Of a DNA stretch of 64,000 nt, positions 8,830 to 18,108 are shown one piece after another (position 1 is the first letter of the stretch; every line of letters starts with the position of its first letter). Source of the DNA: Candidatus Solibacter usitatus (lineage in GTDB: Bacteria > Acidobacteriota > Terriglobia > Bryobacterales > Bryobacteraceae); contig JACPNO010000029.1 of NCBI GenBank assembly GCA_016185465.1, positions 1-64,000 on the forward strand. Reading direction: 5' to 3'. The notes beneath the pieces are model-generated. The model did not search any database, was not told the DNA's origin, and saw nothing but the letters and a program-made list of their open reading frames with translations. The position numbers and the translations under genes were made by a program.

Positions 8830-10002
8830 TTGCCAACTGCTGCGCCGGATCTGATCGGGCTGGCTGTCCAGACGCTGGGCACACTGCTGTTTTTTGTGCT
8901 TTTTCTGCTGGTATGGCGCCAGTCGGGGATCATTTCGCTCGGCTCGTGGACCCTGGCCTGGCTGCTCGAGGCCCTGGCGCTGGTCTTCGTCTGGTTCTAC
9001 TTCTCGAGCGGCCAAGTGGCGTGGCTCGCTCCCTATTCGTTTCTTGAATATTCCTACGCCCTGGCGCTCGCGGCGGCGGCGCGCATGGAAAACCTGGGCA
9101 CTTCCAAGAACTGGAACAAGGGACTGCGCGCGCTGGCGGGCTACCCGGTATTTCTGGCGATCGTTTATGCGCTCGGACTGCACCACCGCTTCGAAACTTT
9201 TCACGCGCTGCACTCGCTGGTGCTGGCCGGCCTGTATCTTTACGGAGCTTCCCGGCTCCACGGCGGCATAGGCAGCGGCGCGCGCTGGTTCCGCTACGCG
9301 CTCACCGCGCTTTCGGCGGCATCGCTCTGGCACGCGGCAATTTTCTATTCGGTCTACCGCCAGGACGGCGCGCTCATCTGGCCCGCGTATCTCCGCTATT
9401 ACAATCTCTACGATCTGGCGCTACAAACCATGCTGGCGTTTTCGGCGATGGCGATGTGGATCGAGAACCAGCGCTATCGCATTCTTTCGCTAGATGCCGA
9501 GCTCGACCGCGTTCGCAGCGAGACGCAAAAGGGCCTCGATCAGGACCGCCTCACCGGACTCCGCAACCAGGCGGCGCTGGAAAAAAGTCTGGAGAGCGGG
9601 GAAGGATTCAGCGGCGTGGTGGCGGTATGCGATATGGACAATTTCAAGTCCATCAACGACCGCTTCGGCCACCTGGTGGGCGACGAGATTCTGCGCAACG
9701 TCGGCCACCTGCTGCGCGCGTCGATTCGCCAGGAAGACGAAGCCTTTCGCTGGGGCGGCGACGAATTCGTGATTCTGTTTCACAACCAGAACCGGGCTGT
9801 GGCCACCAGCCGTATGCGCGCCCTGCGCGACCGCCTGGGAGGCTTTCAAGTGCGCGGTTATGGCATGATGCCGATTTCCTTTAGCTGGGGCACGGCGGAG
9901 CTGCAAGGCGGGTCCCTGCGCAAGGCGCTGGACGATGCCGATCGCCAGATGTACGCCAATAAGCGCCAGCAGGCCCAGCCCGAGCCGCAGCCGCCGGCTT
10001 AA
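8830..10002 (+). CDS. Membrane diguanylate cyclase (GGDEF)
   Basis: 390 residues from a TTG start right after the ymdB stop, with GGGGAG just upstream. The first 210 residues form about seven hydrophobic segments, a MASE-like sensor region. A short linker leads to a GGDEF domain at about 235-380 with intact RWGGDEFVILF. An RxxD product-inhibition site (RQED) lies five residues before GGDEF. It should make cyclic di-GMP from GTP and be feedback-inhibited. A PilZ receptor is encoded 12 kb downstream. Its stop overlaps the convergent SDR stop by 3 bases. Confidence 0.9.
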   Translation: MPTAAPDLIGLAVQTLGTLLFFVLFLLVWRQSGIISLGSWTLAWLLEALALVFVWFYFSSGQVAWLAPYSFLEYSYALALAAAARMENLGTSKNWNKGLRALAGYPVFLAIVYALGLHHRFETFHALHSLVLAGLYLYGASRLHGGIGSGARWFRYALTALSAASLWHAAIFYSVYRQDGALIWPAYLRYYNLYDLALQTMLAFSAMAMWIENQRYRILSLDAELDRVRSETQKGLDQDRLTGLRNQAALEKSLESGEGFSGVVAVCDMDNFKSINDRFGHLVGDEILRNVGHLLRASIRQEDEAFRWGGDEFVILFHNQNRAVATSRMRALRDRLGGFQVRGYGMMPISFSWGTAELQGGSLRKALDDADRQMYANKRQQAQPEPQPPA

Positions 10003-10835
10003 ACCGATGCCGCGCGCTTGGGCGGCGCCGCCGAGACGCCCGTCAAACCACCGCTCACCCGGAGCACTTCGCCGGTGATCCAGGAGGCTTCTGAGCTGCA
10101 TAGGAAGGCCACGGCGCAGGCTATGTCCCGCCCCTCGCCCCAACGCCCCAGCGGCACCGCGCCGCGAATGCGTTCGATCATCTGGTCTTCGGTGATGTTC
10201 AGCGTGCGGCAGCGCTGAGCCATCACGGTTTTGTTGAAATCGGTATAAACCGGCCCCGGGCTGACCGCGTTTACGCGGATGCCGTACGCCGCAAGCTCGA
10301 GAGCCAGCGTGCGCGTCAGGCTGATGACGCCGGCCTTGGCGGCATTGTACGCGGCGACGAGCGCGGCCGGACTCTCACCGTTGATCGAGGCCACGTTGAC
10401 GATGCAGCCGGAGCCCTGTTTTTCCATGATGCGCCCCGCGGCCCGGCACACATAGAACGTTCCGGTGAGCGTGATGTTTAGGACCCGGTGCCATTCCTGG
10501 TCGCTCAGTTCCACGACCGGCGCGACCGTTTGGCCGACGCCGGCGTTGTTGACGACGATGTCCAGCCTGCCACGCGCTTCGGCAAGCGCGTTGACGGACT
10601 GATTCACGGCGCCGCTGTCGGCGATGTCCAAAACAGTGGCTTCCACAGCCAGCCCTGTGCGGGACAATTCCGCAGCGGCGCTTTGGGCTTTTTCCCGCTG
10701 CAGGTCGGCAATCACGACACTCGCGCCGCACTGAGCCAACTGCCCGGCGATGGCCAGGCCCAGGCCCTGGGCGGCGCCGGTAACGAGAGCGACTTGTCCC
10801 TTCAGGCTGGCGAAAGAGGGTGACGAATCATTCAC
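9999..10835 (-). CDS. Short-chain dehydrogenase/reductase (SDR)
   Basis: 278 residues from a GTG at 10835; GAGG lies about 8 bases upstream, and the track's longer start at 11126 adds non-SDR sequence. Classical SDR features are TGAAQGLGLA for NAD(P) binding, NNAG, a catalytic Ser in NVASINGES, YNAAK, and SPGPVYTD. The C-terminal SGGLTG pattern is also typical. The acidic end of beta-2 (VIADLQ) favours NAD(H). Substrate cannot be told. A TATGAT -10-like element sits 30 bases upstream of the GTG. Confidence 0.88.
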   Translation of the reverse strand: MNDSSPSFASLKGQVALVTGAAQGLGLAIAGQLAQCGASVVIADLQREKAQSAAAELSRTGLAVEATVLDIADSGAVNQSVNALAEARGRLDIVVNNAGVGQTVAPVVELSDQEWHRVLNITLTGTFYVCRAAGRIMEKQGSGCIVNVASINGESPAALVAAYNAAKAGVISLTRTLALELAAYGIRVNAVSPGPVYTDFNKTVMAQRCRTLNITEDQMIERIRGAVPLGRWGEGRDIACAVAFLCSSEASWITGEVLRVSGGLTGVSAAPPKRAASV

Positions 10836-11200
10836 AATGAACCTCGATGTGACGCATCGGCTGTTATCATATCGCGGCGCGGCGGGGATAGCGCTCCTGT
10901 TACGTCCGGCTTCAATATTGCCCTGCGATCCGAACAACGATGGCGAAGGCCGCCGAGGTTCCGTCATTTCGACTATCACGCCGTGCGGCAAGCGGTGCGT
11001 GAAATCGCACACGACTGCGTGCTTCGGCCCATCTGAATCCACAGATAAACTCCCCTCACGAGCGCTTGCAAGCCACATGCAGACTCTCGTTTGGGTCAAT
11101 TCGCGCAACGGTTCTCGAAACTTCATCGATTTAGGGCTTCTTGCTTTCTCGGCTATTCACGTGCACGGAAAAATTCTTTTCAATATCGGGAGGGCCGTGG
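10836..11200. other. Intergenic region between SDR and cytochrome oxidase operon
   Basis: 365 bases separating divergent genes. On the minus strand TATGAT (complement of 10866-10871) could serve the SDR gene. No convincing sigma70 promoter for the oxidase operon was found, although GGGAGG just before 11201 is a good ribosome binding site. No repeat, hairpin or further ORF with coding character is visible. Confidence 0.5.
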
Positions 11201-12019
11201 ATGGAGAACCGCGCTTCATATCGCGTGGCAGGCAAATGCCTGGCGATCACCGTATGGCTGATAGGTTTGGGAGTCATCGCCTCGGGCTCACGGCGATGGC
11301 TGCCGTCGCTGGCTTCGGAGCACGGCGCCGGAATCGATGTGATGATCCGATTCACGATGGCTGCTGCCGGAGCCATGATTCTCACCGGTCACATGGTGCT
11401 GGGTTTTTTTCTTTGGCGCTTTGGCAGCCAGAACAAGATCTCGTTCCGCTTGGCCAGCCACCGGATGGAACGGGCGTGGTCGGTGGCCGCCGTGCTGGTG
11501 ATGGCGGTGGTGGCGGAAGGCGGCGTATTGGTATTGGGCATGCCGGTCTGGGCCAAGGTGTTCGCGTCAGCGGCGCCTTCGAGCGCCCTCACCGTGGAAG
11601 TTACTACTGAGCAATTCGCATGGAATGTCCGGTATGCCGGCCCGGACGGCAAGTTTGGGCGGACGTCGCCGCAATTGATCAGTCTCGACAATCCATTGGG
11701 CGTCGATCCAAAGGATGACAGCGCCAAAGATGACATCGTCGACCTGAACATCATCCACGTTGTCGTGAACCGGCCCGTGAAAGTCCGCCTTCGCTCGAAG
11801 GATGTCATCCACAGCTTTTTCCTGCCCAATCTGCGCGTGAAACAGGATTCGATGCCGGGGATGACCATCGATCTCTGGTTTGTTCCCAATAAGACTGGCA
11901 CCTTCGAGCTAGCCTGCGCGGAGTTGTGCGGATTCGGGCACTACGAGATGCGAGGGATTCTCATCGTGATGACGCCAGAAGATTTTGAAAAGTGGTTGCT
12001 GGAGAAGAAAAATGGCTGA
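11201..12019 (+). CDS. ctaC: Cytochrome c oxidase subunit II
   Basis: 272 residues from the ATG at 11201, with GGGAGG upstream; the track start at 11141 lacks this. Two or three hydrophobic helices (about 10-110) anchor a periplasmic cupredoxin domain holding the CuA centre. Ligands are visible as H in DVIHSFFLP and the CAELCGFGHYEM segment (two Cys, Glu, His, Met). There is no fused cytochrome c domain at the C-terminus. It accepts electrons from cytochrome c and passes them to subunit I. It overlaps the subunit I start by 8 bases. First gene of the ctaCDEF-like operon. Confidence 0.93.
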   Translation: MENRASYRVAGKCLAITVWLIGLGVIASGSRRWLPSLASEHGAGIDVMIRFTMAAAGAMILTGHMVLGFFLWRFGSQNKISFRLASHRMERAWSVAAVLVMAVVAEGGVLVLGMPVWAKVFASAAPSSALTVEVTTEQFAWNVRYAGPDGKFGRTSPQLISLDNPLGVDPKDDSAKDDIVDLNIIHVVVNRPVKVRLRSKDVIHSFFLPNLRVKQDSMPGMTIDLWFVPNKTGTFELACAELCGFGHYEMRGILIVMTPEDFEKWLLEKKNG

Positions 12020-13778
12020 ACTCGCCAATCCGGTCCACCAGCCGTCGAGTTTCCTGCGCCGCTATATTTTCAGCCAGGATCACAAAGTGATCGGGATTCA
12101 GTACCTGATCACCGCCATGTTCATGGGCATCGTGGGCGGCCTTCTGGCCATGCTAATGCGCATTCAACTGGCGTGGCCGGGGCAGAATATGCCGCTGCTC
12201 TCCAAGCTATTTCCGGACGGAATGGCAGGAGGCGTCATGAAACCGGAGTTCTATCTCTCGCTGATCACCATGCACGGCACCATCATGATCTTTTTCGTGG
12301 TCTCGCTGGCGCTGGTCGGCGGATTTGGAAACTTTCTGATCCCTCTGCAGATCGGCGCGCGGGACATGGCGTTTCCGTTTCTGAACATGCTCTCGTTCTG
12401 GACCATTGTTCCCGGGTGCCTGATCATGATGGGCTCTTTCTTTGTAGAAGGCGGCGCGGCTGCCTCCGGCTGGACGGCCTATCCACCACTGAGCGCGGTC
12501 CGCTCCGCGGTGCCCGGCTCGAATTGGGGGCAGACGTGGTGGATCGTGGGCATGGCGCTGTTCATCATCTCTTTCACCATGGGCGGATTGAACTTTGTGA
12601 CGACGATTCTGGATCAAAGAACCAAGGGCATGTCGATGATGCGCATGCCGCTGGTGGTCTGGGCTTTGTTCATCGCTTCGGTCATCGGCCTGCTTACTTT
12701 CCCGGCGCTGCTGGCAGCGGCCATCCTGTTGCTGTTCGATCGCCATTTCGGCACCAGCTTTTACTTGCCGTCCGGGTTGTATTTCGGTAATCACCTTTTG
12801 CCCAACAAAGGCGGAACGCCGCTGCTGTGGCAGCATTTGTTTTGGTTTCTCGGCCACCCCGAAGTCTATGTGCTGATTCTTCCCGCGCTCGGCATCACGC
12901 TCGACCTGCTGCCCGTCTTCACGCGTAAGCCGGTATTCGGTTACCGCATGACCATCTACTGTCTGTACGCCATCGCCATACTGAGCATGATCGTGTGGGG
13001 CCATCACATGTATGTCAGCGGCATGAGTCCCTACGTGGGAGAATTCTTCGCCATCGGGACCCTTTCGATCACGCTGCCTTCCACCATCATCGGTGTCAAC
13101 ATGATTGCCAGCCTTTGGGGCGGCAGCCTGCGTTTTCCGGCACCCATGCTGTTCGTGATCGGGGTGATCGTGTTCTTCGGGACTGGCGGTTTTGGGGGAC
13201 TCTTCCTGGGCAACGCAACTTCCGACATCCAGTTGCACGACACGTATTTTGTCGTCGGCCACTTTCATCTGATGATCGGCGGGATCACGCTGCTAGCGGC
13301 CTTCGCCGCGGTGTACTACTGGTTCCCGAAAATGTTCGGCCGCATGATGAGCGACCGGCTGGCCAAGTTGCACTTCTGGCTGACCTTTCCGACCTTTTAC
13401 GCTCTATTCCTGGTGATGCACTATCAGGGACTGGCGGGCATGCCGCGCCGCTACTATGCGTTCGACAAGTACGAATTTCTGAGCGGCATGGTCAAGTCCC
13501 AAGTACATATTTCGCTGGTGGCATTTGTGTTGGGCGCCGCGCAGTTCATCTTCCTATTCAACTTCTTCTGGAGCATCTTCCGCGGGGCCAAAGCGGAACC
13601 CAACCCGTGGAACGCGGCGACCCTGGAATGGACCACCGCGTCGCCTCCTCCGCATGGCAACTGGGGAGAGGAACTGCCGGAGGTCCACCGTTGGCCCTAT
13701 GACTACAGCGTTCCCGGCGCCGCCAGCGATTGTACCCCGCAGACTGTGCCGCCCGGCATCGCGCCAGTCGCGATGTGA
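12012..13778 (+). CDS. ctaD: Cytochrome c oxidase subunit I
   Basis: 588 residues, about 12 membrane helices. The start at 12012 (MAELANP) is preferred over 11985. It holds low-spin heme a, heme a3 and CuB, and reduces O2 while pumping protons. Landmarks are TMHGTIMIFF (heme a ligand), GHPEVYVLILP with the cross-linked His-Tyr pair of A-type oxidases, WGHHMYVSG (CuB histidines) and HDTYFVVGHFHLMIGG (heme ligands). NFLIPLQIGARDMAFP carries the D-channel entry. Translationally coupled to subunit II. Confidence 0.96.
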   Translation: MAELANPVHQPSSFLRRYIFSQDHKVIGIQYLITAMFMGIVGGLLAMLMRIQLAWPGQNMPLLSKLFPDGMAGGVMKPEFYLSLITMHGTIMIFFVVSLALVGGFGNFLIPLQIGARDMAFPFLNMLSFWTIVPGCLIMMGSFFVEGGAAASGWTAYPPLSAVRSAVPGSNWGQTWWIVGMALFIISFTMGGLNFVTTILDQRTKGMSMMRMPLVVWALFIASVIGLLTFPALLAAAILLLFDRHFGTSFYLPSGLYFGNHLLPNKGGTPLLWQHLFWFLGHPEVYVLILPALGITLDLLPVFTRKPVFGYRMTIYCLYAIAILSMIVWGHHMYVSGMSPYVGEFFAIGTLSITLPSTIIGVNMIASLWGGSLRFPAPMLFVIGVIVFFGTGGFGGLFLGNATSDIQLHDTYFVVGHFHLMIGGITLLAAFAAVYYWFPKMFGRMMSDRLAKLHFWLTFPTFYALFLVMHYQGLAGMPRRYYAFDKYEFLSGMVKSQVHISLVAFVLGAAQFIFLFNFFWSIFRGAKAEPNPWNAATLEWTTASPPPHGNWGEELPEVHRWPYDYSVPGAASDCTPQTVPPGIAPVAM

Positions 13779-13803
13779 TTTCAGAACCTCATAGGAGAGT
13801 TGA

Positions 13804-14412
13804 ATGGAGATAACCGCAGCGGCTCAACCGGCAAATTGGGATGGAGGAGTTTCGCCGTTTGGAATCGGCTGGAGCAAGCTGATGATGTGGCTGTTCATCG
13901 TCAGCGACGGGTTGGTGTTCGCCGGCTTTCTGGCCATCTACGGCTTTATCCGGCTCGCCAGTCCCGACTGGCCGGATCGCTCCCGAATGTTTCATCTGGA
14001 CTTCATCGCCCTCATGACCTTCACACTCATCAGCAGCAGCGCCACCATGGCAACAGCGGTGGCGGCTGCGCGGGAAGGCAACCGGAAAACGGTCTTGCGG
14101 TTCCTCTTATTGACGGTTCTCGGCGGCTGTGCGTTTCTCGGCATGCAGGCCTACGAGTGGACGGGCCTGATCCGCGAGGGCGCCGGATTGGGATCCAATC
14201 CCTGGGGAGCGCCGCTATTCGGGGCGTGCTTCTTCGTGCTCACCGGATTCCATGGGAGCCATGTGCTCAGTGGCGTGATCGTGCTGGCGATGACCGCGGT
14301 AAGGTCCCGCATGGGGATGGCGCGGGCAGAAGGCGTGGAGCTGGCGGGCCTGTATTGGCACTTTGTGGATTTGGTTTGGGTATTTATTTTCACATTGTTC
14401 TACCTGATCTAG
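13804..14412 (+). CDS. ctaE: Cytochrome c oxidase subunit III
   Basis: 202 residues with five predicted membrane helices, the short bacterial caa3-like form. The conserved FHGSHVLSGV segment near residue 150 and the terminal YWHFVDLVWVFIFTLFYL identify the family. AGGAGAG precedes the ATG at a good distance. It stabilises subunit I and lies 25 bases after it in the operon. Confidence 0.92.
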   Translation: MEITAAAQPANWDGGVSPFGIGWSKLMMWLFIVSDGLVFAGFLAIYGFIRLASPDWPDRSRMFHLDFIALMTFTLISSSATMATAVAAAREGNRKTVLRFLLLTVLGGCAFLGMQAYEWTGLIREGAGLGSNPWGAPLFGACFFVLTGFHGSHVLSGVIVLAMTAVRSRMGMARAEGVELAGLYWHFVDLVWVFIFTLFYLI

Positions 14413-14422
14413 GAAACCAGCT

Positions 14423-14713
14423 ATGACGACTTACAAGATCTACTGGGCCACTTGGGGAGTACTGCTTCTGATCACGCTGGGGATGATCGCGGCCGGCGGA
14501 GCCCTAACCGGCAAGCTGCTGCTGGTCTCGCTGCTGTTGGCGATGGGAGTCAAAGCTGCCCTCATCGGCGGGACTTTCATGCACCTGAGATCGGAGCAGC
14601 TGAGTTTAATCCTGATCGTGACGCTCGGGCTATTGTTGGTAGGCGCGATCTTGTTCGCCGGAATTGCGGCAGACGCTGTGCGCGTCCTCCGCCTTTCCGG
14701 CGATGGCGGATGA
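14423..14713 (+). CDS. ctaF: Cytochrome c oxidase subunit IV (prokaryotic type)
   Basis: 96 residues with three hydrophobic helices. It has the small caa3/prokaryotic subunit IV layout (YWATWGVLLLITLGM, then KAALIGGTFMHLRSE). It lies 10 bases after subunit III and completes the oxidase. The subunit has no cofactor and its role is structural. Confidence 0.85.
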   Translation: MTTYKIYWATWGVLLLITLGMIAAGGALTGKLLLVSLLLAMGVKAALIGGTFMHLRSEQLSLILIVTLGLLLVGAILFAGIAADAVRVLRLSGDGG

Positions 14714-14812
14714 GGCGATTTTCGGTGGGCTAGCAACTGGTCGACAAAGTTCGTTCCGGTAAAAGGAGTAGTCAATCGACACAAACTTTATTTTCGAAAA
14801 GGAGCACAGGTG

Positions 14813-15232
14813 ATGAAGTCGACGAGTCTATTTGCAGCGCTAGGATTGATGGGCGCGATTCTGTTCCTCGGCTCGATGAAGGCGCAGATCCAGAAGGGAA
14901 AGACACGGCCGCTCGAAACCAAGACGTGGATGAGGTGTGTCAACGGTCCACAATGTACATCGTTGGGGAAATTGCTGCAGGCCGGTCTCACCGACGATAA
15001 GTCCTGGCAGGAAGCTCGAGCCAATGCAGAAATGCTGGCCGAATCCGGCCATGTGCTGATGGCGGACGGCCGCTGCCCAGACGCTACTTGGGCGGACGCA
15101 ACCAAGGAACTCCGCGAGGGTAGCGAGGCCGTACTGAAAGCGCTGGATGCGAAGGATGCGGCCGGAGCGCAGAAAGAATTTCAACGCGTCGCAGCTTCTT
15201 GCAAGGCGTGCCACACTGCACACAAGAAGTAG
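14813..15232 (+). CDS. Exported monoheme cytochrome (class II-like)
   Basis: 139 residues from the ATG at 14813 (GGAG 8 bases upstream). A signal peptide (SLFAALGLMGAILFLGSMKAQ) is followed by a helical domain with one heme site, CKACHTAHKK, at the extreme C-terminus. That position is typical of cytochrome c'/b562-like helical bundles. Two further cysteines (MRC, PQC) near residue 45 could form a disulfide. Its place right after the oxidase genes suggests it is the electron donor or an accessory protein, though that is inference. Confidence 0.8.
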   Translation: MKSTSLFAALGLMGAILFLGSMKAQIQKGKTRPLETKTWMRCVNGPQCTSLGKLLQAGLTDDKSWQEARANAEMLAESGHVLMADGRCPDATWADATKELREGSEAVLKALDAKDAAGAQKEFQRVAASCKACHTAHKK

Positions 15233-15414
15233 CCGGAGGATCCGCTCCGCCGGAATATTCGGAGGCTAACCGCGTCGAGTGGCGTGCAATTCCCGATTCG
15301 CCGACCAGCGTTGTCTTCTGCTGAGACCCTGAAGGCTTCCCTGTGGTGGCCGTGTCTTAGCGCGCGCAGCCTTAAAGCCCGCACGAGTGGCAGGCGTGGA
15401 AGAATCTCCCCAGG

Positions 15415-15443
15415 TTGACCCCCTCCCTGCCACCCGTTATCAT
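15415..15443 (+). promoter_or_regulatory. Sigma70-type promoter for tatA-tatC
   Basis: TTGACC (15415-15420), a 17-base spacer and TATCAT (15438-15443) place the transcription start near 15450, about 27 bases before the tatA ATG, with GGAGG between them. Confidence 0.6.
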
Positions 15444-15476
15444 TGAGTTGATTCCCGAATTGGAGGCAACCACAAG

Positions 15477-15989
15477 ATGGGTCCGCTAGGTTGGCAGGAG
15501 ACGGTCTTCATCTTTGTCCTCGCTCTTCTCATTTTTGGGCCTAAAAAGCTGCCTGAACTGGGAAAGAACCTGGCCAAGGGTTTAGCCGAATTCCGCCGCG
15601 CTTCGAACGAACTGAAGTCCACGTTCGAGCGTGAGATGAAAACCCTGGAGCGGGAGAACGAATCGTTGAATTCATCGCTGAAAGAAGTTACCAACAATTT
15701 CAGCCTCAACGAACATCAGTACGACTATTCTTCCTATTACGACGGGAGTGCGCCTTACGGCTCCGTGTCGCATGATTCCCCCGCATCCCTTCCAACCACT
15801 ACAAGCGCATCCGCACCTCAGGGCGCTGAATCGACGGCATTGGCAGCAACGGCAGTTCCCGCGCTGGGAGCAGCCGAATCCGTTCCTCCGGCAACACCGG
15901 CGACCACGGCAACTACGGTCGGTCCGGCAACTCCGGTACATCCGGTGAACGGTGAAGCAGCAGCCGGGCAAACCATACAGAAGAGCTAA
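15477..15989 (+). CDS. tatA: Sec-independent protein translocase TatA/TatB
   Basis: 170 residues. One N-terminal membrane helix (WQETVFIFVLALLIF), the FGPKKLPELG hinge and an amphipathic helix (KNLAKGLAEFRRA) are the TatA hallmarks. A charged coiled region and a Ser/Thr/Pro/Ala-rich tail follow from about residue 80; the tail makes it longer than usual. Together with TatC it exports folded proteins. Several Tat substrates are encoded in this window (AKR, RidA-like, DUF1501). GGAGG precedes the start. Its stop is immediately followed by the tatC ATG. Confidence 0.92.
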   Translation: MGPLGWQETVFIFVLALLIFGPKKLPELGKNLAKGLAEFRRASNELKSTFEREMKTLERENESLNSSLKEVTNNFSLNEHQYDYSSYYDGSAPYGSVSHDSPASLPTTTSASAPQGAESTALAATAVPALGAAESVPPATPATTATTVGPATPVHPVNGEAAAGQTIQKS

Positions 15990-17126
15990 ATGGCATCACC
16001 CGAAGAGCCCAAGGGAGCGCAGGCTCCCGAAAGCGGAAATGTGTCCGGAGAGCCGCCCGCCGCACCGGTCGAGCCGGTGTATGACCCGATGTACGCGGCG
16101 GGCATTGCCACTCCGGCCAGCATGGCATTTCCGCCGGAAGCGGCGCCGCCGCCGGCGAGCTCTCCGGCTTTGGGCGGGGGCGGGTCGGCGACGCTGCCGC
16201 CGCCACCTTCGGGTCCGGACGACGATCACGATGAGGACGGCATGCTGCGCATGTCGTTCATGGAGCACCTGGAAGAGCTGCGCCGCCGCATTTTCCTGAT
16301 GCTCATAGGCGTGGGCGTGGCCTTTGCCGCCAGCCTCACGTTCAGTAAAGAGCTGTGGCATTTCGTTCAGGCGCCGGCGGTGGATGCGCTCACCACGTTA
16401 GGCATCAAGGGCGTGAATGGCGGGCCTCCCCAACTCACGCAGATTGCGCCCATGGAGGCGTTCAACATCATCTGGCTGAAGATGCCCATCCTGGCGGCGG
16501 TATTTCTCTCCGCGCCCTGGATTCTCTACCAGATCTGGGCTTTCATGGCGCCTGGGTTTGCCAAGAACGAACGGCGCTGGGCCAGCCCTTTGGTGCTCTG
16601 CTCGGCGGGTTTGTTCCTTCTGGGCGGCTGTTTCGGCTACTTTGTGGCGTTTCGCTACGGGCTGACCTTCCTGCTGGGCCTGGGACGCGATAGCGGCGTC
16701 GCGGCGATGGTCTCGGTGACCGAGTATTTCGACCTTTTCGTCAACGTGATGCTCGGGATCGCGCTGGTATTCGAGCTGCCGATCCTGATTTTCTTTCTCA
16801 CGCTGCTGCACGTCGTCAGCCCGCGCTTCCTGATTAAGAACAGCCGCTACGCCATTCTGGGGATCGTGATTCTGGCGGCCATTATCACGCCCACGCCGGA
16901 CGTTTTTAATCTGGTGCTGTTCGCCACCCCCATGTGTGCGCTATTCTACGTAGGGATTTTCGCTAGCTACCTGCTGGTGCTGCACCGGGAGCATCGGAAG
17001 TTCCCGTGGGCCAAGGTGATCAAATGGACCGTGATCGTGCTAGCGGTTCTCGCCGCGCTGGTTTATGCGGCCATGTTGAAATATCATTTGCGGATTGTGC
17101 CGCACTGGCCATTCCTGATGCGTTAA
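15990..17126 (+). CDS. tatC: Sec-independent protein translocase TatC
   Basis: 378 residues. An unusual N-terminal extension of about 80 residues, rich in Pro, Ala and acidic residues, precedes the normal core. The core starts with MSFMEHLEELRRRIF and has six membrane helices. TatC recognises the twin-arginine signal. The AIITPTPDVFN segment is the conserved late-loop signature. It is coupled to tatA with no gap. Confidence 0.93.
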   Translation: MASPEEPKGAQAPESGNVSGEPPAAPVEPVYDPMYAAGIATPASMAFPPEAAPPPASSPALGGGGSATLPPPPSGPDDDHDEDGMLRMSFMEHLEELRRRIFLMLIGVGVAFAASLTFSKELWHFVQAPAVDALTTLGIKGVNGGPPQLTQIAPMEAFNIIWLKMPILAAVFLSAPWILYQIWAFMAPGFAKNERRWASPLVLCSAGLFLLGGCFGYFVAFRYGLTFLLGLGRDSGVAAMVSVTEYFDLFVNVMLGIALVFELPILIFFLTLLHVVSPRFLIKNSRYAILGIVILAAIITPTPDVFNLVLFATPMCALFYVGIFASYLLVLHREHRKFPWAKVIKWTVIVLAVLAALVYAAMLKYHLRIVPHWPFLMR

Positions 17127-17156
17127 GGTTCGACTCGACAGCTCTGGAGGGCGTGG

Positions 17157-17414
17157 ATGAATATCCATCAGGCCATAAAAGAACTGCTGGCTGAGAAGGA
17201 ACGGCTGGACCGGGCCATCGCGCATCTGGAAGGAATGCAGAAGCAGCGCGGAGACGCCGCGCCCGAGAAGAAACGGCGCGGCCGCAAGACCATGGACGCG
17301 CAGGCCCGCCGGCAGGTCTCAGAGCGCATGAAACGCTACTGGGAGGCGCGCCGCAAGGGTCAGCCGGACAGCCAAAATCCGGGGCCTGAGCCGGACGCTA
17401 AGCCGGATTCTTGA
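17157..17414 (+). CDS. Small basic coiled-coil protein
   Basis: 85 residues. Residues 1-30 form an amphipathic coiled coil (HQAIKELLAEKERLDRAI). A basic KKRRGRKTM patch resembling an AT-hook follows, then RRQVSERMKRYWEARRKG. This layout is common in small acidobacterial proteins of unknown role; nucleic acid binding is plausible but unproven. It follows tatC by 30 bases and overlaps the convergent methyltransferase 3' end by 17 bases. Confidence 0.6.
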   Translation: MNIHQAIKELLAEKERLDRAIAHLEGMQKQRGDAAPEKKRRGRKTMDAQARRQVSERMKRYWEARRKGQPDSQNPGPEPDAKPDS

Positions 17415-18084
17415 AAAACCAGAGCCAGAAGTGCTGCTCGCCGGCGCCGATGCGGTAGCGCGGCTCGAAGCCGTTGCGGTTGGCCATGTCCACGGCTTCT
17501 TCGTCGGTAAACGGCACGCCCAGCCAGGTATTGTCCGGCGACGATGAAACCGCCGTGTAGCCCTGCACCTGAAATTTGAACAAGGCCCCGGGACGCAGCA
17601 CCCGGTGCACTTCCCGCACGTAGCTCTCGATCACTTCCCGCCGCGGAATGTGCTGGAACACGATCGTCGAGAAGGCGAAATCGAATTCGATTCCAACCGG
17701 CAGCACGCTGAGATCCATGCCATTGTTCTGCAAGGGGTGGGCGTTAGGCCGGCCCGCGAGGGTGACTGCTGCCTGGCGGATCATTTCCGAGCTGATATCC
17801 ACGCCGTATACTTCGCCAAACAGGTGCGACAGCGGCAGCGTCACGCGGCCCACACCGCAGCCGATCTCGAGAACCCGCATTTCCTGCGGATTCCGGCCCT
17901 GGCAGATGTTGGTCATGTCGGTAAGAATCTCTTCGGCCACGGTTTGCTCGCCGCTCGAGAAGAATTCAGCGTCGGTCCAGCTGGCGCGCGCGGTGTTGAC
18001 GTAATGGCGCGCATTTTCCCGGGCGCGCGCATCCCATTCCTTGCGCATTTTTTGGAGCTGCCAGTTCAGGTCAGGCTGAGGCAC
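17398..18084 (-). CDS. Class I SAM-dependent methyltransferase
   Basis: 228 residues. VLEIGCGVGR (motif I, near residue 70), VYGVDISSEMI (acidic loop) and FAFSTIVFQHIP (motif IV) place it in the class I Rossmann-fold methyltransferases. The substrate cannot be predicted. It lies just downstream of tRNA-Ala on the same strand, so it may lie in that transcript, but no functional link is evident. Confidence 0.85.
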   Translation of the reverse strand: MPQPDLNWQLQKMRKEWDARARENARHYVNTARASWTDAEFFSSGEQTVAEEILTDMTNICQGRNPQEMRVLEIGCGVGRVTLPLSHLFGEVYGVDISSEMIRQAAVTLAGRPNAHPLQNNGMDLSVLPVGIEFDFAFSTIVFQHIPRREVIESYVREVHRVLRPGALFKFQVQGYTAVSSSPDNTWLGVPFTDEEAVDMANRNGFEPRYRIGAGEQHFWLWFFKNPA

Positions 18085-18108
18085 GATGTCTAAAAACCTA
18101 ATGGGGAT

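Noticed and set aside
10836-11126. N-terminal extension of the SDR gene from the track
   Set aside because: The added 97 residues are not SDR-like, and a GTG with GAGG upstream starts just before the conserved fold.
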